64,000 nucleotides of DNA, taken from assembly GCF_029968095.1 (NCBI RefSeq), contig NZ_JASCIR010000023.1, forward strand, positions 1 to 64,000. Reading direction: 5' to 3'. Source of the stretch: Streptomyces solicavernae. GTDB taxonomy: Bacteria; Actinomycetota; Actinomycetes; Streptomycetales; Streptomycetaceae. The number at the start of each line of letters is the position of its first letter. Position 1 is the first letter of the stretch. The notes under the pieces are model-generated. The model was not told the origin of the DNA and did no database searches. It saw only the letters and a program-made list of their open reading frames with translations. Below, piece after piece: positions 40,861 to 49,669 of this stretch. A program made the translations under genes and the position numbers.

Positions 40861-41429
40861 CTGAGGAGCAGCAAGCCATGACCTCCCCGAACGCACCCGT
40901 CACCGCCGGCGGGCACACCCGGATCCGCCCCTTCAACACCCGCGACACGTACCCCGAGCAGAGCCTCGACAACGACCTCTGCCAGGCCGTCGTCGCCGGG
41001 GACACGGTGTACGTACGCGGGCAGATCGGCCAGGACCTCGACACCAGCGAGTCCGTCGGGATCGGTGACGCAGAGGCGCAGGCCGAGCGGGCCATGGCGA
41101 ACATCAAGATGCTGCTCGAAGAGTCCGGCAGCCGGATGGAACACCTGGTCAAGCTGACGATCTATCTGATCGACCCGCGGTACCGGGAGGCCGTCTACCG
41201 CACGGTCGGGCGCTGGACGAAGGGCGTCCACCCGATCTCCACCGGCCTGGTCGTCTCCGCGCTCGCCCGCCCGGAGTGGCTGTGCGAGATCGACGCGGTC
41301 GCCGTGATCCCGAAGGCCGCACAGGACTCCAAGACCTCGAAGGCCGCACAGGACTCGCAGTACTCGCAGTACTCGCAGGACTCGCAGTACTCGCAGGACT
41401 CGAAGGACTCGAAGGAGGAGCAGGCATGA
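40857..41429 (+). CDS. RidA-family protein with Gln/Ser/Asp-rich tail
   Basis: Imine/enamine deaminase-type protein. The RidA domain (about 15-150) contains DTVYVRGQIGQDLD, MANIKMLLEESGSRMEHLVKLTIYLID and SALARPEWLCEIDAVAV, with the family's Arg before the WLCEID strand. It starts at ATG 40857, overlapping the previous stop (ATGA); ATG 40878 with AGGAG 9 nt upstream is an equally good start. Residues from about 153 to the end are an added low-complexity tail built of DSQYSQ/DSK units, so the protein is much longer than the usual 120-130 residues. In the operon it would hydrolyse reactive imines made by the monooxygenase. Confidence 0.86.
   Translation: MTEEQQAMTSPNAPVTAGGHTRIRPFNTRDTYPEQSLDNDLCQAVVAGDTVYVRGQIGQDLDTSESVGIGDAEAQAERAMANIKMLLEESGSRMEHLVKLTIYLIDPRYREAVYRTVGRWTKGVHPISTGLVVSALARPEWLCEIDAVAVIPKAAQDSKTSKAAQDSQYSQYSQDSQYSQDSKDSKEEQA
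41330..41420 (+). repeat. coding repeat, DSQYSQ-type units at the RidA C-terminus
   Basis: In-frame array of GACTCGCAG, TACTCGCAG and GACTCGAAG nonamers forming the RidA tail, ending just before GAGGAGCAGGC, which is also the ribosome site of the next gene. Confidence 0.85.
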
Positions 41430-42100
41430 CGTTCTCCCTGGTGGTACGGGACGGCGGGCGGTTCGGCATCGCGGCGAGCTCGTCCAGCCCCGCGGTGGCG
41501 GCGCGCGTGGTCCATCTCCGGCCCGGCACCGGCGCGGCGACCTCGCAGAACGTCACCGACCCGACGCTCGGCCCGGATCTGCTGGACGCACTCGCGGAGC
41601 ACGGCGACGCGGAGCGTGCCCTGGCCGCCGTCACGGGCGCCGCGCGCAACGAGAAGACCATCGCCTACCGGCAGTTGACCGTCCTCGGGCGCTCCGGTCC
41701 CGGCTTCGCGTACAGCGGTGCGCAGACCCTGGGCACCCACGCCTCGGCCACGGCGGACGGCGCGGTGGCGGCGGGCAACATGCTGTCCGGCGCGCACATC
41801 CCCCGCGTACTGCTCGACGCGTACGCGGCGGCCGAGGGCGAGCTGGAGGAACGTCTCGTCGCCGCCATGAAGGCCGCGCTCGCGGCCGGGGGCGAGGAGG
41901 GGCCGGTGTACTCGGCGGGCCTCGCGGTCGTCGCGGACGCCGGCTGGCGCGTGACCGACCTGCGCGTCGACTGGGCGGACGACCCGCTCGACCGGCTCGG
42001 CGAACTCGTCGACGTCTGGCTGCCGCAGCGCGACGACTATGTGCGGCGCGGGCTGGACCCGGCGTCGGCTCCCTCGTACGGCGTGCCGGGGGACGAGTGA
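41426..42100 (+). CDS. DUF1028 protein, Ntn-hydrolase-fold family
   Basis: 224-residue protein opening MTFSLVVRDGGRFGIAASSSSPAV and containing GTGAATSQN and YSGAQTLGTHASA, diagnostic of DUF1028. The family belongs to the N-terminal nucleophile hydrolase clan, so Thr2 exposed by removal of Met1 is a plausible catalytic nucleophile (inference). It overlaps RidA by 4 nt (ATGA) with GGAGG upstream, and its TGA overlaps the M20 start by 1 nt. The likely role is amide hydrolysis within the pathway; substrate unknown. Confidence 0.85.
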   Translation: MTFSLVVRDGGRFGIAASSSSPAVAARVVHLRPGTGAATSQNVTDPTLGPDLLDALAEHGDAERALAAVTGAARNEKTIAYRQLTVLGRSGPGFAYSGAQTLGTHASATADGAVAAGNMLSGAHIPRVLLDAYAAAEGELEERLVAAMKAALAAGGEEGPVYSAGLAVVADAGWRVTDLRVDWADDPLDRLGELVDVWLPQRDDYVRRGLDPASAPSYGVPGDE

Positions 42101-43236
42101 TGGCCGCGGAGCGGATGAAGCAGGCCGCGCGGGCGGCCGTCGAACAGCGGACGCATCAACTCATCGGTCTCTCACAGCAGTTGCACGCCGACCCGGAGAC
42201 CGCGTGGGAGGAGCACCGGGCGGCCGCGGCCGTGCCCGAGCTGCTCGACCGGGCCGGGTTCGACGTCACCTCGGCGTATCTCGGCCTGGACACGGCGTTC
42301 CACGCCCGCTTCGGCAGCGGGCCGGTGCGGATCGCGCTGTGCGCGGAGTACGACGCGCTGCCGGGCCTCGGCCACGCCTGCGGGCACAACCTGATCGCCG
42401 CGAGCTCGGTCGGCGCGGCGCTCGGCCTGGCCGCCGTGGCCGACGAGGCCGGGCTGACCGTCGAGGTGTACGGCACACCGGCCGAGGAGGGCGGCGGCGG
42501 CAAGATCGAGCTCCTTGAGCGGGGCGCGTTCGCCGGGGTGGACCTGGCGATGATGGTGCACCCGGCGCCGGTCGACGTGGCCGAGGCCCGCCCGTTCGCG
42601 GTCAGCCACTCGAAGGTTTCGTACACCGGGAAGTCCGCGCACGCCGCCGCCTACCCGGAGGCGGGGGTCAACGCGGCCGACGCGTTCACCGTCGCGCAGG
42701 TCGCCATCGGCCTGCTCCGGCAGCAGCTCCCGGCCTCGGCGCGGGTGCACGGCGTGGTGACGCACGCCGGGGACGCCCCGAACGCCATCCCCGAGCACGC
42801 GTCCGGACGTTGGTACGTACGGGCCGAAACCCTCGCGGAACTCGCCGAGCTGGAGCCGCGCGTCATGCGGGCCTTCGAGGCGGGCGCCCTCGCGACCGGC
42901 TGCGAGCTCGCCATCGAACCGGAGAGCAAGCCGTACGCGGAGTTCCGCGCGGACGAGGCGGCGCTCGCGCACTACCGCGCCAACGCCACAGCCCTGGGGC
43001 GGGAGTTCGCGCCGCCCGGCCAGGCGGCCCGGATGAACCGCGCCTCCACCGACATGGGCAACGTGTCGCAGGTGGTCCCGGCCATCCACCCGTACATCGG
43101 CATCGGCTCCCTGCCCGCCACCAACCACCAGCGGGAGTTCGCGGCCCACTGCGTCGGCGGCCGGGCGGAGCGGGCGCTGCTCGACGGGGCGGTGGCGCTG
43201 GCCTGGACCGGCGTGGACCGGGGGGCGGTGTCGTGA
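42100..43236 (+). CDS. M20-family amidohydrolase/deacylase
   Basis: Zinc-dependent amidohydrolase of the M20D type (hippurate hydrolase / N-acyl amino acid deacylase relatives). The 378-residue protein starts at ATG 42100 (TGATG coupling; GTG 42097 also possible). Metal ligands are seen in AEYDALPGLGHACGHN, PAEEGGGGK and MMVHPAP, with a dimerisation domain containing KSAHAAAYPEAGVNA. Its TGA overlaps the aspA GTG by 3 nt. Confidence 0.88.
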   Translation: MAAERMKQAARAAVEQRTHQLIGLSQQLHADPETAWEEHRAAAAVPELLDRAGFDVTSAYLGLDTAFHARFGSGPVRIALCAEYDALPGLGHACGHNLIAASSVGAALGLAAVADEAGLTVEVYGTPAEEGGGGKIELLERGAFAGVDLAMMVHPAPVDVAEARPFAVSHSKVSYTGKSAHAAAYPEAGVNAADAFTVAQVAIGLLRQQLPASARVHGVVTHAGDAPNAIPEHASGRWYVRAETLAELAELEPRVMRAFEAGALATGCELAIEPESKPYAEFRADEAALAHYRANATALGREFAPPGQAARMNRASTDMGNVSQVVPAIHPYIGIGSLPATNHQREFAAHCVGGRAERALLDGAVALAWTGVDRGAVS

Positions 43237-44639
43237 CCACCCGCTTCCGTACCGAGTACGACATGCTCGGCGCCGTAGAGGTCCCCGTGAACGCCTACTA
43301 CGGGGCGCACACCACGCGAGCCGTCGCCAACTTCCCCCTCACCGGCGAGACCCTGGCCGACCGCCCGCACCTGGTCCGCGCCCTCGCCGCCGTCAAGGCC
43401 GCCGCCGCGCGGGCCAACGCCGACCTCGGCGCCCTCGAACCCGCGCTCGCCGAGGCCGTCACGCGGGCCTGCGCCGAGGTCGAACAGGGCGCGCTGCACG
43501 ACCAGTTCGTCGTCGACCTGATCCAGGGCGGCGCCGGCACCTCGACCAACATGAACGCCAACGAGGTGCTCGCCAACCGCGCCCTGGAACTCCTCGGGCA
43601 CCCCCGTGCCGCGTACGAGGTGCTGCATCCCCTGGACCACGTCAACCTCGGGCAGTCCACCAACGACGTGTACCCGACCGCCGTGAAGCTGGCCCTGGAC
43701 GCGCACATCGGCGAACTGCTGGCCGCCCTGGCGCAGTTGGGCGAGGCGTTCGCCGCGAAGGCCGCCGAGTTCGCGGACGTACTGAAGATGGGGCGCACCC
43801 AGCTGCAGGACGCCGTACCGATGACGCTCGGCCAGGAGTTCGGGGCGTTCGCGGCCACGCTCGCCGAGGACCGGGACCGGCTGGCCGAGGCCCGGGTGCT
43901 GCTTCACGAGCTGAACCTCGGCGGCACGGCGATCGGCACGGGCCTCAACGCCCGCCCCGGCTACCGGGAGCGCGCGGTCGGCCACCTGCGCCGCCGCACC
44001 GGCATCCCCACGCTCGTCTCGGCGCCGGACCTGGTCGAGGCCACCCAGGACGTGGGGGTGTTCGTGCAGCTGTCCGGAGTGCTCAAGCGGATCGCCGTGA
44101 AGCTGTCGAAGATCTGCAACGATCTGCGGCTGCTCTCCTCGGGCCCGCAGGCCGGGTTCGGCGAGATCGTGCTGCCCGCGCGGCAGGCCGGGTCGTCGAT
44201 CATGCCGGGCAAGGTCAACCCGGTGATCCCGGAGGCGGTCAACCAGATCGCGTTCGAGGTCATCGGGTACGACGTGACGGTCACCCTCGCCGCCGAGGGC
44301 GGACAGCTCCAGCTCAACGCCTTCGAACCGGTCATCCACCGCGCCCTGAGCGCGGGCCTCGACCACCTCACCGCGGGCGTCACCGTCCTCACCGAACACT
44401 GCGTGCGCGGCATCACCGCCGACCGGGACCGGCTCGCGGCGACCGTCGCCGCCTCCACCGGACTCGTCACCGCGCTCGGCCCCGCACTCGGCCACGAGAC
44501 CGCCTGCGCCCTGGCGCTTGAGGCCCACCACACCGGAAGACCCGCGCTCGACCTGATCCGCGAGCGCGCCCTGCTGACCGAGGCGGAGCTGGCCGAACTG
44601 ACCAGTCCCGCCGCGCTGACCGGCCTGCCCGTGCGCTGA
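43233..44639 (+). CDS. aspA: aspartate ammonia-lyase
   Basis: Deaminates L-aspartate to fumarate plus ammonia. The 468-residue protein starts at GTG 43233, overlapping the M20 stop. It shows QGGAGTSTNMNANEVLANRA, LGQSTNDVYPTA, GRTQLQDAVPMTLGQEF and the fumarase/aspartase signature GSSIMPGKVNPV. Fumarase class II shares these motifs; the M20/DUF1028 context and the EVPVNAYYGAHTTRA start favour aspartase. It would be the final step sending the pathway product into the TCA cycle. Confidence 0.87.
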   Translation: MTTRFRTEYDMLGAVEVPVNAYYGAHTTRAVANFPLTGETLADRPHLVRALAAVKAAAARANADLGALEPALAEAVTRACAEVEQGALHDQFVVDLIQGGAGTSTNMNANEVLANRALELLGHPRAAYEVLHPLDHVNLGQSTNDVYPTAVKLALDAHIGELLAALAQLGEAFAAKAAEFADVLKMGRTQLQDAVPMTLGQEFGAFAATLAEDRDRLAEARVLLHELNLGGTAIGTGLNARPGYRERAVGHLRRRTGIPTLVSAPDLVEATQDVGVFVQLSGVLKRIAVKLSKICNDLRLLSSGPQAGFGEIVLPARQAGSSIMPGKVNPVIPEAVNQIAFEVIGYDVTVTLAAEGGQLQLNAFEPVIHRALSAGLDHLTAGVTVLTEHCVRGITADRDRLAATVAASTGLVTALGPALGHETACALALEAHHTGRPALDLIRERALLTEAELAELTSPAALTGLPVR

Positions 44640-44706
44640 AGAGCACGGCAACCGGCGGCACCCGCCCTCAGCTCCGCTTCTCCACCCATCCACAAGGAGG
44701 CGTGCA

Positions 44707-46086
44707 ATGCCTACCTCTCACACCGGCGCCACGACGACCGACTCCCGGACAGCAACAGCCGGGGCCGGGGTCGAGGCGGCCACGGACGTGGTCACCCTGC
44801 GCAGGAGCGTCGCCGCGGGTGCCGTCGGCGTGTTCGTCCACTGGTTCGACTGGGCCGCGTACGCGTATCTCGCGGGCACCGTCGCGACCGTGTTCTTCCC
44901 CGCCGGGGACCGTACGACCGGACTGCTCGCGGTGTTCGGCGTGTTCGCCGTGTCCTTCGGCATCCGGCCGATCGGCGCCCTGGTCTTCGGCCCGCTCGGC
45001 GACAGGATCGGCCGCAAGCGCACGCTGTCCCTGGTCATCTTCACCATGTCGGGCGCCACCCTGGCGATCGGCCTGCTCCCCGGCTACCACTCGATCGGCA
45101 TAGCCGCACCGATCCTGCTGGTCGTGCTGCGCCTGGTGCAGGGCTTCGCGGCGGGCGGCGAGTTCGGCAGCGCGGCGAGCTTCCTCGCGGAGAGCGCGCC
45201 GCGCCGCCGCCGGGGCTTCGGCGTGGGCTGGCTGGAGGTCGGCTCACTGCTCGGCTTCCTGGCCGGTTCGTTCGTCTTCCTGCTGCTGTCCACCGGGCTC
45301 GACGAGGCCCAGCTCACCGCCTGGGGCTGGCGCATCCCGTTCCTGATCGCCGCGCCACTCGGCGTCATCGGCTTCGTCATCCGCAACAAGATCGAGGACA
45401 CCCCGGAGTACCGCGCCCTCGAAGCGAACGACACCGTCCCGCGCTCCCCCGCCCGCGAGCTCCTCCGCTCCCACCGCCGCCAACTCCTCCAGGCGGCGGG
45501 CCTGATGGCGGCCATGCACGTCCCGTTCTACGCCGTACTCACGTACCTGGTGACGTACTCGACCGACCACCTCGGCCACTCCGCCGACAGCGCGGCCCTG
45601 CTCTCCACGGTCATCTCGCTGCTCGGCCTGGCGCTGGTGCCGCTGTTCGGCGCGCTCTCCGACAAGGTGGGCCGCAAGCCGGTGTTCGTCGGCGCGACGG
45701 CCGCGCTCCTGGTCGTGGCCACCCCCGCCTTCCTGCTGATGCGTACGGGGACGGCCGGGACGTGGATCGCGGGGCTGCTGCTCGGGGTGATCCTGGCGGC
45801 GATCCTCGGTACGTACGCGGTGTGGTCGGCGGAGATCTTCCCGACGCGGACCCGGCAGAGCGGCCTGTCGATCGCGTACAACGTCACGGCCGCGCTGTTC
45901 GCCGGGACGGTGCCGTACCTGATGACGGTGCTGATCTCGGCGACGGGCAGCACGCTGGTGCCGGGCCCGTACCTGATGGTGTTCGCGGCGGGCGGTCTGG
46001 TCGCGGCGCTGTCCCTGAAGGAGACGGCGGGTTCGCCGCTGCTGCACGCGGAGGACGTGGCGACGGCGGCGCCCGGCCGGGGGTAG
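44707..46086 (+). CDS. MFS transporter, metabolite:H+ symporter type
   Basis: 12-helix secondary transporter of the MHS family (ProP/KgtP/ShiA relatives), 459 residues. Diagnostic segments are HWFDWAAYAYLA in helix 1, FGPLGDRIGRKRTL between helices 2 and 3, and RLVQGFAAGGEFGSAASFLAE in helix 4. The first 35 residues are a Thr/Ala-rich cytoplasmic extension. AAGGAGG lies 6 nt before the ATG. It follows aspA by 67 nt on the same strand, so it probably imports the substrate of the operon (osmolyte, dicarboxylate or aromatic acid). Confidence 0.88.
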   Translation: MPTSHTGATTTDSRTATAGAGVEAATDVVTLRRSVAAGAVGVFVHWFDWAAYAYLAGTVATVFFPAGDRTTGLLAVFGVFAVSFGIRPIGALVFGPLGDRIGRKRTLSLVIFTMSGATLAIGLLPGYHSIGIAAPILLVVLRLVQGFAAGGEFGSAASFLAESAPRRRRGFGVGWLEVGSLLGFLAGSFVFLLLSTGLDEAQLTAWGWRIPFLIAAPLGVIGFVIRNKIEDTPEYRALEANDTVPRSPARELLRSHRRQLLQAAGLMAAMHVPFYAVLTYLVTYSTDHLGHSADSAALLSTVISLLGLALVPLFGALSDKVGRKPVFVGATAALLVVATPAFLLMRTGTAGTWIAGLLLGVILAAILGTYAVWSAEIFPTRTRQSGLSIAYNVTAALFAGTVPYLMTVLISATGSTLVPGPYLMVFAAGGLVAALSLKETAGSPLLHAEDVATAAPGRG

Positions 46087-46159
46087 CCCCTTAGGGTCGG
46101 GCCCGGGCAGGGTTCACCGGGCAGGGTGCACCGGGCAGGAAGGCACGAGGTGTTCTCGC

Positions 46160-47185
46160 ATGACGTCACCGTCACCGTCACCGCTGGGGTCGCCGGGGTC
46201 ACCGGGGTCACCGGGGTCACCGGGGTCACCGGGGTCACCGGGGTCACCGGGGTCACTGGGGCCACTGGGGCCACTGGGGTTCACCCTCGTACAGCTCCGC
46301 TACTTCCTGGTCACCGCCGAGCGCGGCTCGGTCACGGAGGCCTCGGTGGAGCTGCACATCGCGCAGTCCGCGGTGTCCGCCGCCATCCACAACCTGGAGC
46401 GCGACCTGCAGGTGCAGCTGTTCATCCGGCGGCGCGGCCGGGGCCTGACCCTGACGCCCGCCGGGGAACGCCTGCGCCAGCAGGGGCGTGACCTGCTCTC
46501 GCGCGCCCGCGAAGTGGAGCGGGAGGCGCGGGGCGACGGCGAGACGGTGTCGGGCCCGGTCTCGGTCGGCTGCTTCGTCACCCTCTCCCCGTACTACCTG
46601 CCCGCCCTGTTCAGCGAGTGCACGCGGCGCTTCCCGGGCATCGAGATCGACGTGTTCGAGGCGGAGACGGACCAGCTGGTGCACGCCCTGGCCACGGGCC
46701 GCATCGACTTCGCCCTCACGTACGACCTGGGCCTGTCGACCGAGCCGGAGGTGCGCAGCGAGACTCTCGCGCGGGCCCCTGCGTACGTGATCGTCGCGGC
46801 CGGGCATCCGCTGGCCGGCCGGGACAGCGTGGAGCTGGCCGAGCTGTCGGCGGAGCCGCTGGTCCTGCTGGACCTGCCGCACAGCCGCGACTACTTCCGC
46901 TCCCTGGTCGCGGCCACCGGCACGGCCCCCGACGTCCGCTACCGCACCCAGTCGTACGAAACGGTCCGCTCGCTGGTCGCACGGGGCCTCGGGTACTCCG
47001 TCCTGAACCAGCGCCCGGCGACGAGTGAGACGTACGGCGGCGGAGAGGTGGTGGAGCTGGAGCTCCGGGGCGCGGGACCGGCGTTGGAGGTCAGGCTGGC
47101 CACGCTGGAGGGGGTGGCGCAGTCCGCGCGGGCGCGGGCGGTGATGGGGGTGCTGCGGGATGTGGCGCCGGGCCAGGCGCCCTGA
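46160..47185 (+). CDS. LysR-family regulator with Gly-Ser-Pro N-terminal repeats
   Basis: 341-residue regulator. The winged helix (about 42-100; LRYFLVTAERGSVTEASVELHIAQSAVSAAIHNLE) is followed by a substrate-binding domain (about 128-330). The first 40 residues are MTSPSPSPLGSP then GSP triplets and GPLG, encoded by 9-bp repeats, an extension not found in normal LysR proteins. Unlike most LysR genes it is not divergent from its target but follows the MFS gene on the same strand. Confidence 0.87.
   Translation: MTSPSPSPLGSPGSPGSPGSPGSPGSPGSPGSLGPLGPLGFTLVQLRYFLVTAERGSVTEASVELHIAQSAVSAAIHNLERDLQVQLFIRRRGRGLTLTPAGERLRQQGRDLLSRAREVEREARGDGETVSGPVSVGCFVTLSPYYLPALFSECTRRFPGIEIDVFEAETDQLVHALATGRIDFALTYDLGLSTEPEVRSETLARAPAYVIVAAGHPLAGRDSVELAELSAEPLVLLDLPHSRDYFRSLVAATGTAPDVRYRTQSYETVRSLVARGLGYSVLNQRPATSETYGGGEVVELELRGAGPALEVRLATLEGVAQSARARAVMGVLRDVAPGQAP
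46188..46276 (+). repeat. 9-bp coding repeat encoding GSP at a LysR N-terminus
   Basis: About nine copies of GGGTCACCG-type nonamers in frame with the LysR start, plus GGGGCCACT copies at the end. A related 14-bp repeat (GGGCAGGGTTCACC) precedes it at about 46108-46140. Confidence 0.9.
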
Positions 47186-47237
47186 AACGGGTGGCGGGAC
47201 ACCCGAAAACCAGCGCCGCAGGCTTTGACCCCTGAGG

Positions 47238-47861
47238 TCACAGGGACGGGCAACCCGTGACCGCCCGCGCGTGCGCAAGGACCAGCTCCCGCGCCCGCTC
47301 CGGCCGCACCGCAGCGTTATGGCTGACGATGTGCAGGCCGTACCCGTCCTCCAGCGCCACCAGCCCATGCGCCAGATCCTGCGCCGACGCGGCCAGCGTG
47401 AACGCCCCCGTCGCCGCCCCCACCTCAAGCGCCGTCGCGTACAGCCCGACCTCCCGCGCGAACAGCGACGTCATCAGCTCGGCATGCCCGGGGCTGCGGC
47501 CCGCACGCCGGTGCAGCTGGTACAGCAGCCCGTGCTCGGAGTCCTCCGCACTGCCCGGCAGCCCGCTGTCGACCAGCGCGCGCAGCCGCGCCGCCGGCTC
47601 CCCCGCGGGCGCCTCGTCGTACGCCCGCTGCCGTGACGCCAGGAAGCTCTCCACCGCGCCGCGGTGCACCTCCAGGACGAGGTCGTCCAGCTCCGGGTAG
47701 TAATACAGGACCGAGCCCTGCGAGACGCCCGCCGCGTCCGCGATGTCCTTGATCCGCAGCCCTTCGAGGCCGCGCTCCGTGATCGCCTGCCCCGCCGCGG
47801 AGACGAGGGCCTGCCTGCGCGCCGTCTGGTTGCGCGGTCTGCCGACTCTGCTCATGACCAT
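47238..47861 (-). CDS. TetR-family regulator
   Basis: 207-residue repressor with N-terminal HTH (about 12-58; GLEGLRIKDIADAAGVSQGSVLYYYPELDDLV) and a BetI-like helical ligand domain. It is divergent from the aldehyde dehydrogenase operon, which it probably represses. The start is ATG 47861 (MVMSRVGRPRN); ATG 47855 is an alternative, and neither has a strong ribosome site. Confidence 0.88.
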   Translation of the reverse strand: MVMSRVGRPRNQTARRQALVSAAGQAITERGLEGLRIKDIADAAGVSQGSVLYYYPELDDLVLEVHRGAVESFLASRQRAYDEAPAGEPAARLRALVDSGLPGSAEDSEHGLLYQLHRRAGRSPGHAELMTSLFAREVGLYATALEVGAATGAFTLAASAQDLAHGLVALEDGYGLHIVSHNAAVRPERARELVLAHARAVTGCPSL

Positions 47862-47905
47862 GGATTCTCTGCTACTCGGTCCATCTTCGGCAAGAAGTTC
47901 CGTCC

Positions 47906-47941
47906 CGGAGCATTGACGACTCCGTCACCTATTGTTTGAAT
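47906..47941 (+). promoter_or_regulatory. promoter and possible TetR operator for the amine-catabolism operon
   Basis: TTGACG (47913-47918), 17-nt spacer and TTGAAT (47936-47941) resemble a vegetative promoter. The inverted repeat CGGAG (47906-47910) / CTCCG (47920-47924) overlaps the -35. Confidence 0.4.
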
Positions 47942-48035
47942 CTCATCTCAAAGAACTCCGGACGTGCGCCGTTCTCCCGCCGTCCCGACGCGCCCCTGAT
48001 CCGGGGCCACCCCGGCCCTCCGGCGCCCTCGCCAC

Positions 48036-48090
48036 ACCTCTGAACCACCTCTGACGCACCTCTGACGCACCTCTGACAACACCTCTGACA
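48036..48090 (+). repeat. direct repeats in the 5' region of the aldehyde dehydrogenase gene
   Basis: Five to six copies of an 11-13-bp unit around CACCTCTGACG/CACCTCTGACAA, between the TetR promoter and the aldehyde dehydrogenase start. Several copies carry TGA in different frames; no gene is present. Confidence 0.75.
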
Positions 48091-48141
48091 ACACCTCCCG
48101 CACACCCCTGACGCACCCTCAACGCAAGTGAAGGCACCCGC

Positions 48142-49623
48142 ATGACGACGTACTCGCACTGGCGGCAGCGCGCCGCCGAGCTCGTCCCCCGCACCCGCCT
48201 CTTCCTCGACGGCACCTGGACCGACCCCTCGGCCGGCGCCGACCCGTGGCTGCCCACCGTGAACCCCGCCACCGGCAAGACCACCGCCCACGTCGCGATC
48301 GCCGGGCCCCCCGACGTCGACCGGGCCGTGACCGCCGCCCGTACCGCGTTCGAGGACGGCCGCTGGTCCCGTACCGCCCCCGCCGAACGCAAACGCGTCC
48401 TCCTCGAACTCGCCCGCCTGATCGAGGCGCACGGCGAGGAGCTGGCCCTCTGCGACACCCTCGACATGGGCAAGCCGATCGCCGAGTCGTACGGCACCGA
48501 CGTGCCCGGCGCCGCGGGCTGCTTCGCCTGGTACGCGGAGGCCCTGGACAAGCTGTACGACGAGGTCGCCCCGGCCCCGCCCGGCAACCTCGCCCTGGTC
48601 CGCCGCGCCCCGCTGGGTGTCGTGGGCGCGGTGGTGCCGTGGAACTTCCCCCTGGACATCGCAAGCTGGAAGGTCGCGCCCGCGCTCGCGGCCGGCAACA
48701 GCGTCGTACTGAAACCGGCCGAGCAGTCCCCGCAGTCGGCGCTGCTGCTCGCCGAGCTGGCCGCGCGGGCAGGCCTTCCGGACGGCGTCCTGAACGTCGT
48801 GACCGGCCCCGGCGAGATCACCGGGCGCGCCCTCGGCCTGCACCCGGACGTCGACTGCCTGGCGTTCACCGGCTCCACGGCCGTCGCCAAGCGCTTCCTC
48901 GGCTACGCCGCCGAGTCCAACATGAAGCAGGTCTGGCCCGAGGCAGGCGGCAAGAGCCCCAACCTGGTCTTCGCCGACGCCGATCTGGACGCCGCCGCCG
49001 AGCGCGCCGCCTGGGGCTTCGCGTACAACGCCGGGCAGGTGTGCTCGTCCAACACCCGGCTGCTCGTGGAGAGTTCGATCGCCGAGGAGTTCGCCGCCCG
49101 GGTCGCCGAGCATGCCCGCGCCTGGCTGCCGGGCGACCCGCTCGACCCGGCCACGCGGCTCGGCCCGCTGGTCGACGAGGCGCAGGCGGAGCGCGTCCGC
49201 GCCGCGGTGGCGTCCTCCGGCGGGACGGTCCTGTGCGGCGGTACGCGGCCCGGCCGCGAGGGCGCGTACGTCGACCCGGCCGTGGTCACCGGGCTCGCGC
49301 CCGACGCCCCGCTGGTACGGGAGGAGCTGTTCGGTCCCGTCCTCGCCGTGCTGCCGTTCCGCGACGAGGCGGAGGCGGTCCGGCTCGCGAACGACTCCGC
49401 GTACGGCCTGGCCGCGTCCGTGTGGACCCGGGACCTGAGCCGCGCCCACCGCGTCGCCGACGCGCTGCACGCCGGGACCGTCTCCGTCAACACCGTGGAC
49501 GCGCTCAGCCCGTTCACCCCGTTCGGCGGCTTCAAGCAGTCCGGCCACGGCCGCGACCTCTCGCTGCACTCCTTCGACAAGTACACGGGCCTCAAGACCA
49601 CGTGGATCTCGTACGACTCCTGA
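48142..49623 (+). CDS. aldehyde dehydrogenase, PuuC-like
   Basis: NAD-dependent aldehyde dehydrogenase of the gamma-glutamyl-gamma-aminobutyraldehyde/betaine aldehyde type, 493 residues. It has VVPWNFPLDIASWKVAPALAAGN, FTGSTAVAKRFL, catalytic Glu in PEAGGKSPNLVF and Cys in NAGQVCSSNTRL. First gene of an operon with a class III aminotransferase and an APC permease, which fits oxidation of amino-aldehydes from putrescine-like amines. Confidence 0.87.
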   Translation: MTTYSHWRQRAAELVPRTRLFLDGTWTDPSAGADPWLPTVNPATGKTTAHVAIAGPPDVDRAVTAARTAFEDGRWSRTAPAERKRVLLELARLIEAHGEELALCDTLDMGKPIAESYGTDVPGAAGCFAWYAEALDKLYDEVAPAPPGNLALVRRAPLGVVGAVVPWNFPLDIASWKVAPALAAGNSVVLKPAEQSPQSALLLAELAARAGLPDGVLNVVTGPGEITGRALGLHPDVDCLAFTGSTAVAKRFLGYAAESNMKQVWPEAGGKSPNLVFADADLDAAAERAAWGFAYNAGQVCSSNTRLLVESSIAEEFAARVAEHARAWLPGDPLDPATRLGPLVDEAQAERVRAAVASSGGTVLCGGTRPGREGAYVDPAVVTGLAPDAPLVREELFGPVLAVLPFRDEAEAVRLANDSAYGLAASVWTRDLSRAHRVADALHAGTVSVNTVDALSPFTPFGGFKQSGHGRDLSLHSFDKYTGLKTTWISYDS

Positions 49624-49669
49624 GACCTGACCGGCCCACGCCAGCGGTTCGCTCACGAAAGGCACAACC

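Noticed and set aside
43233..44639. Class II fumarase
   Set aside because: The shared GSSxMPxKxNP signature cannot separate them alone, but the N-terminal pattern and operon partners favour aspartase; a phylogeny could overturn this.
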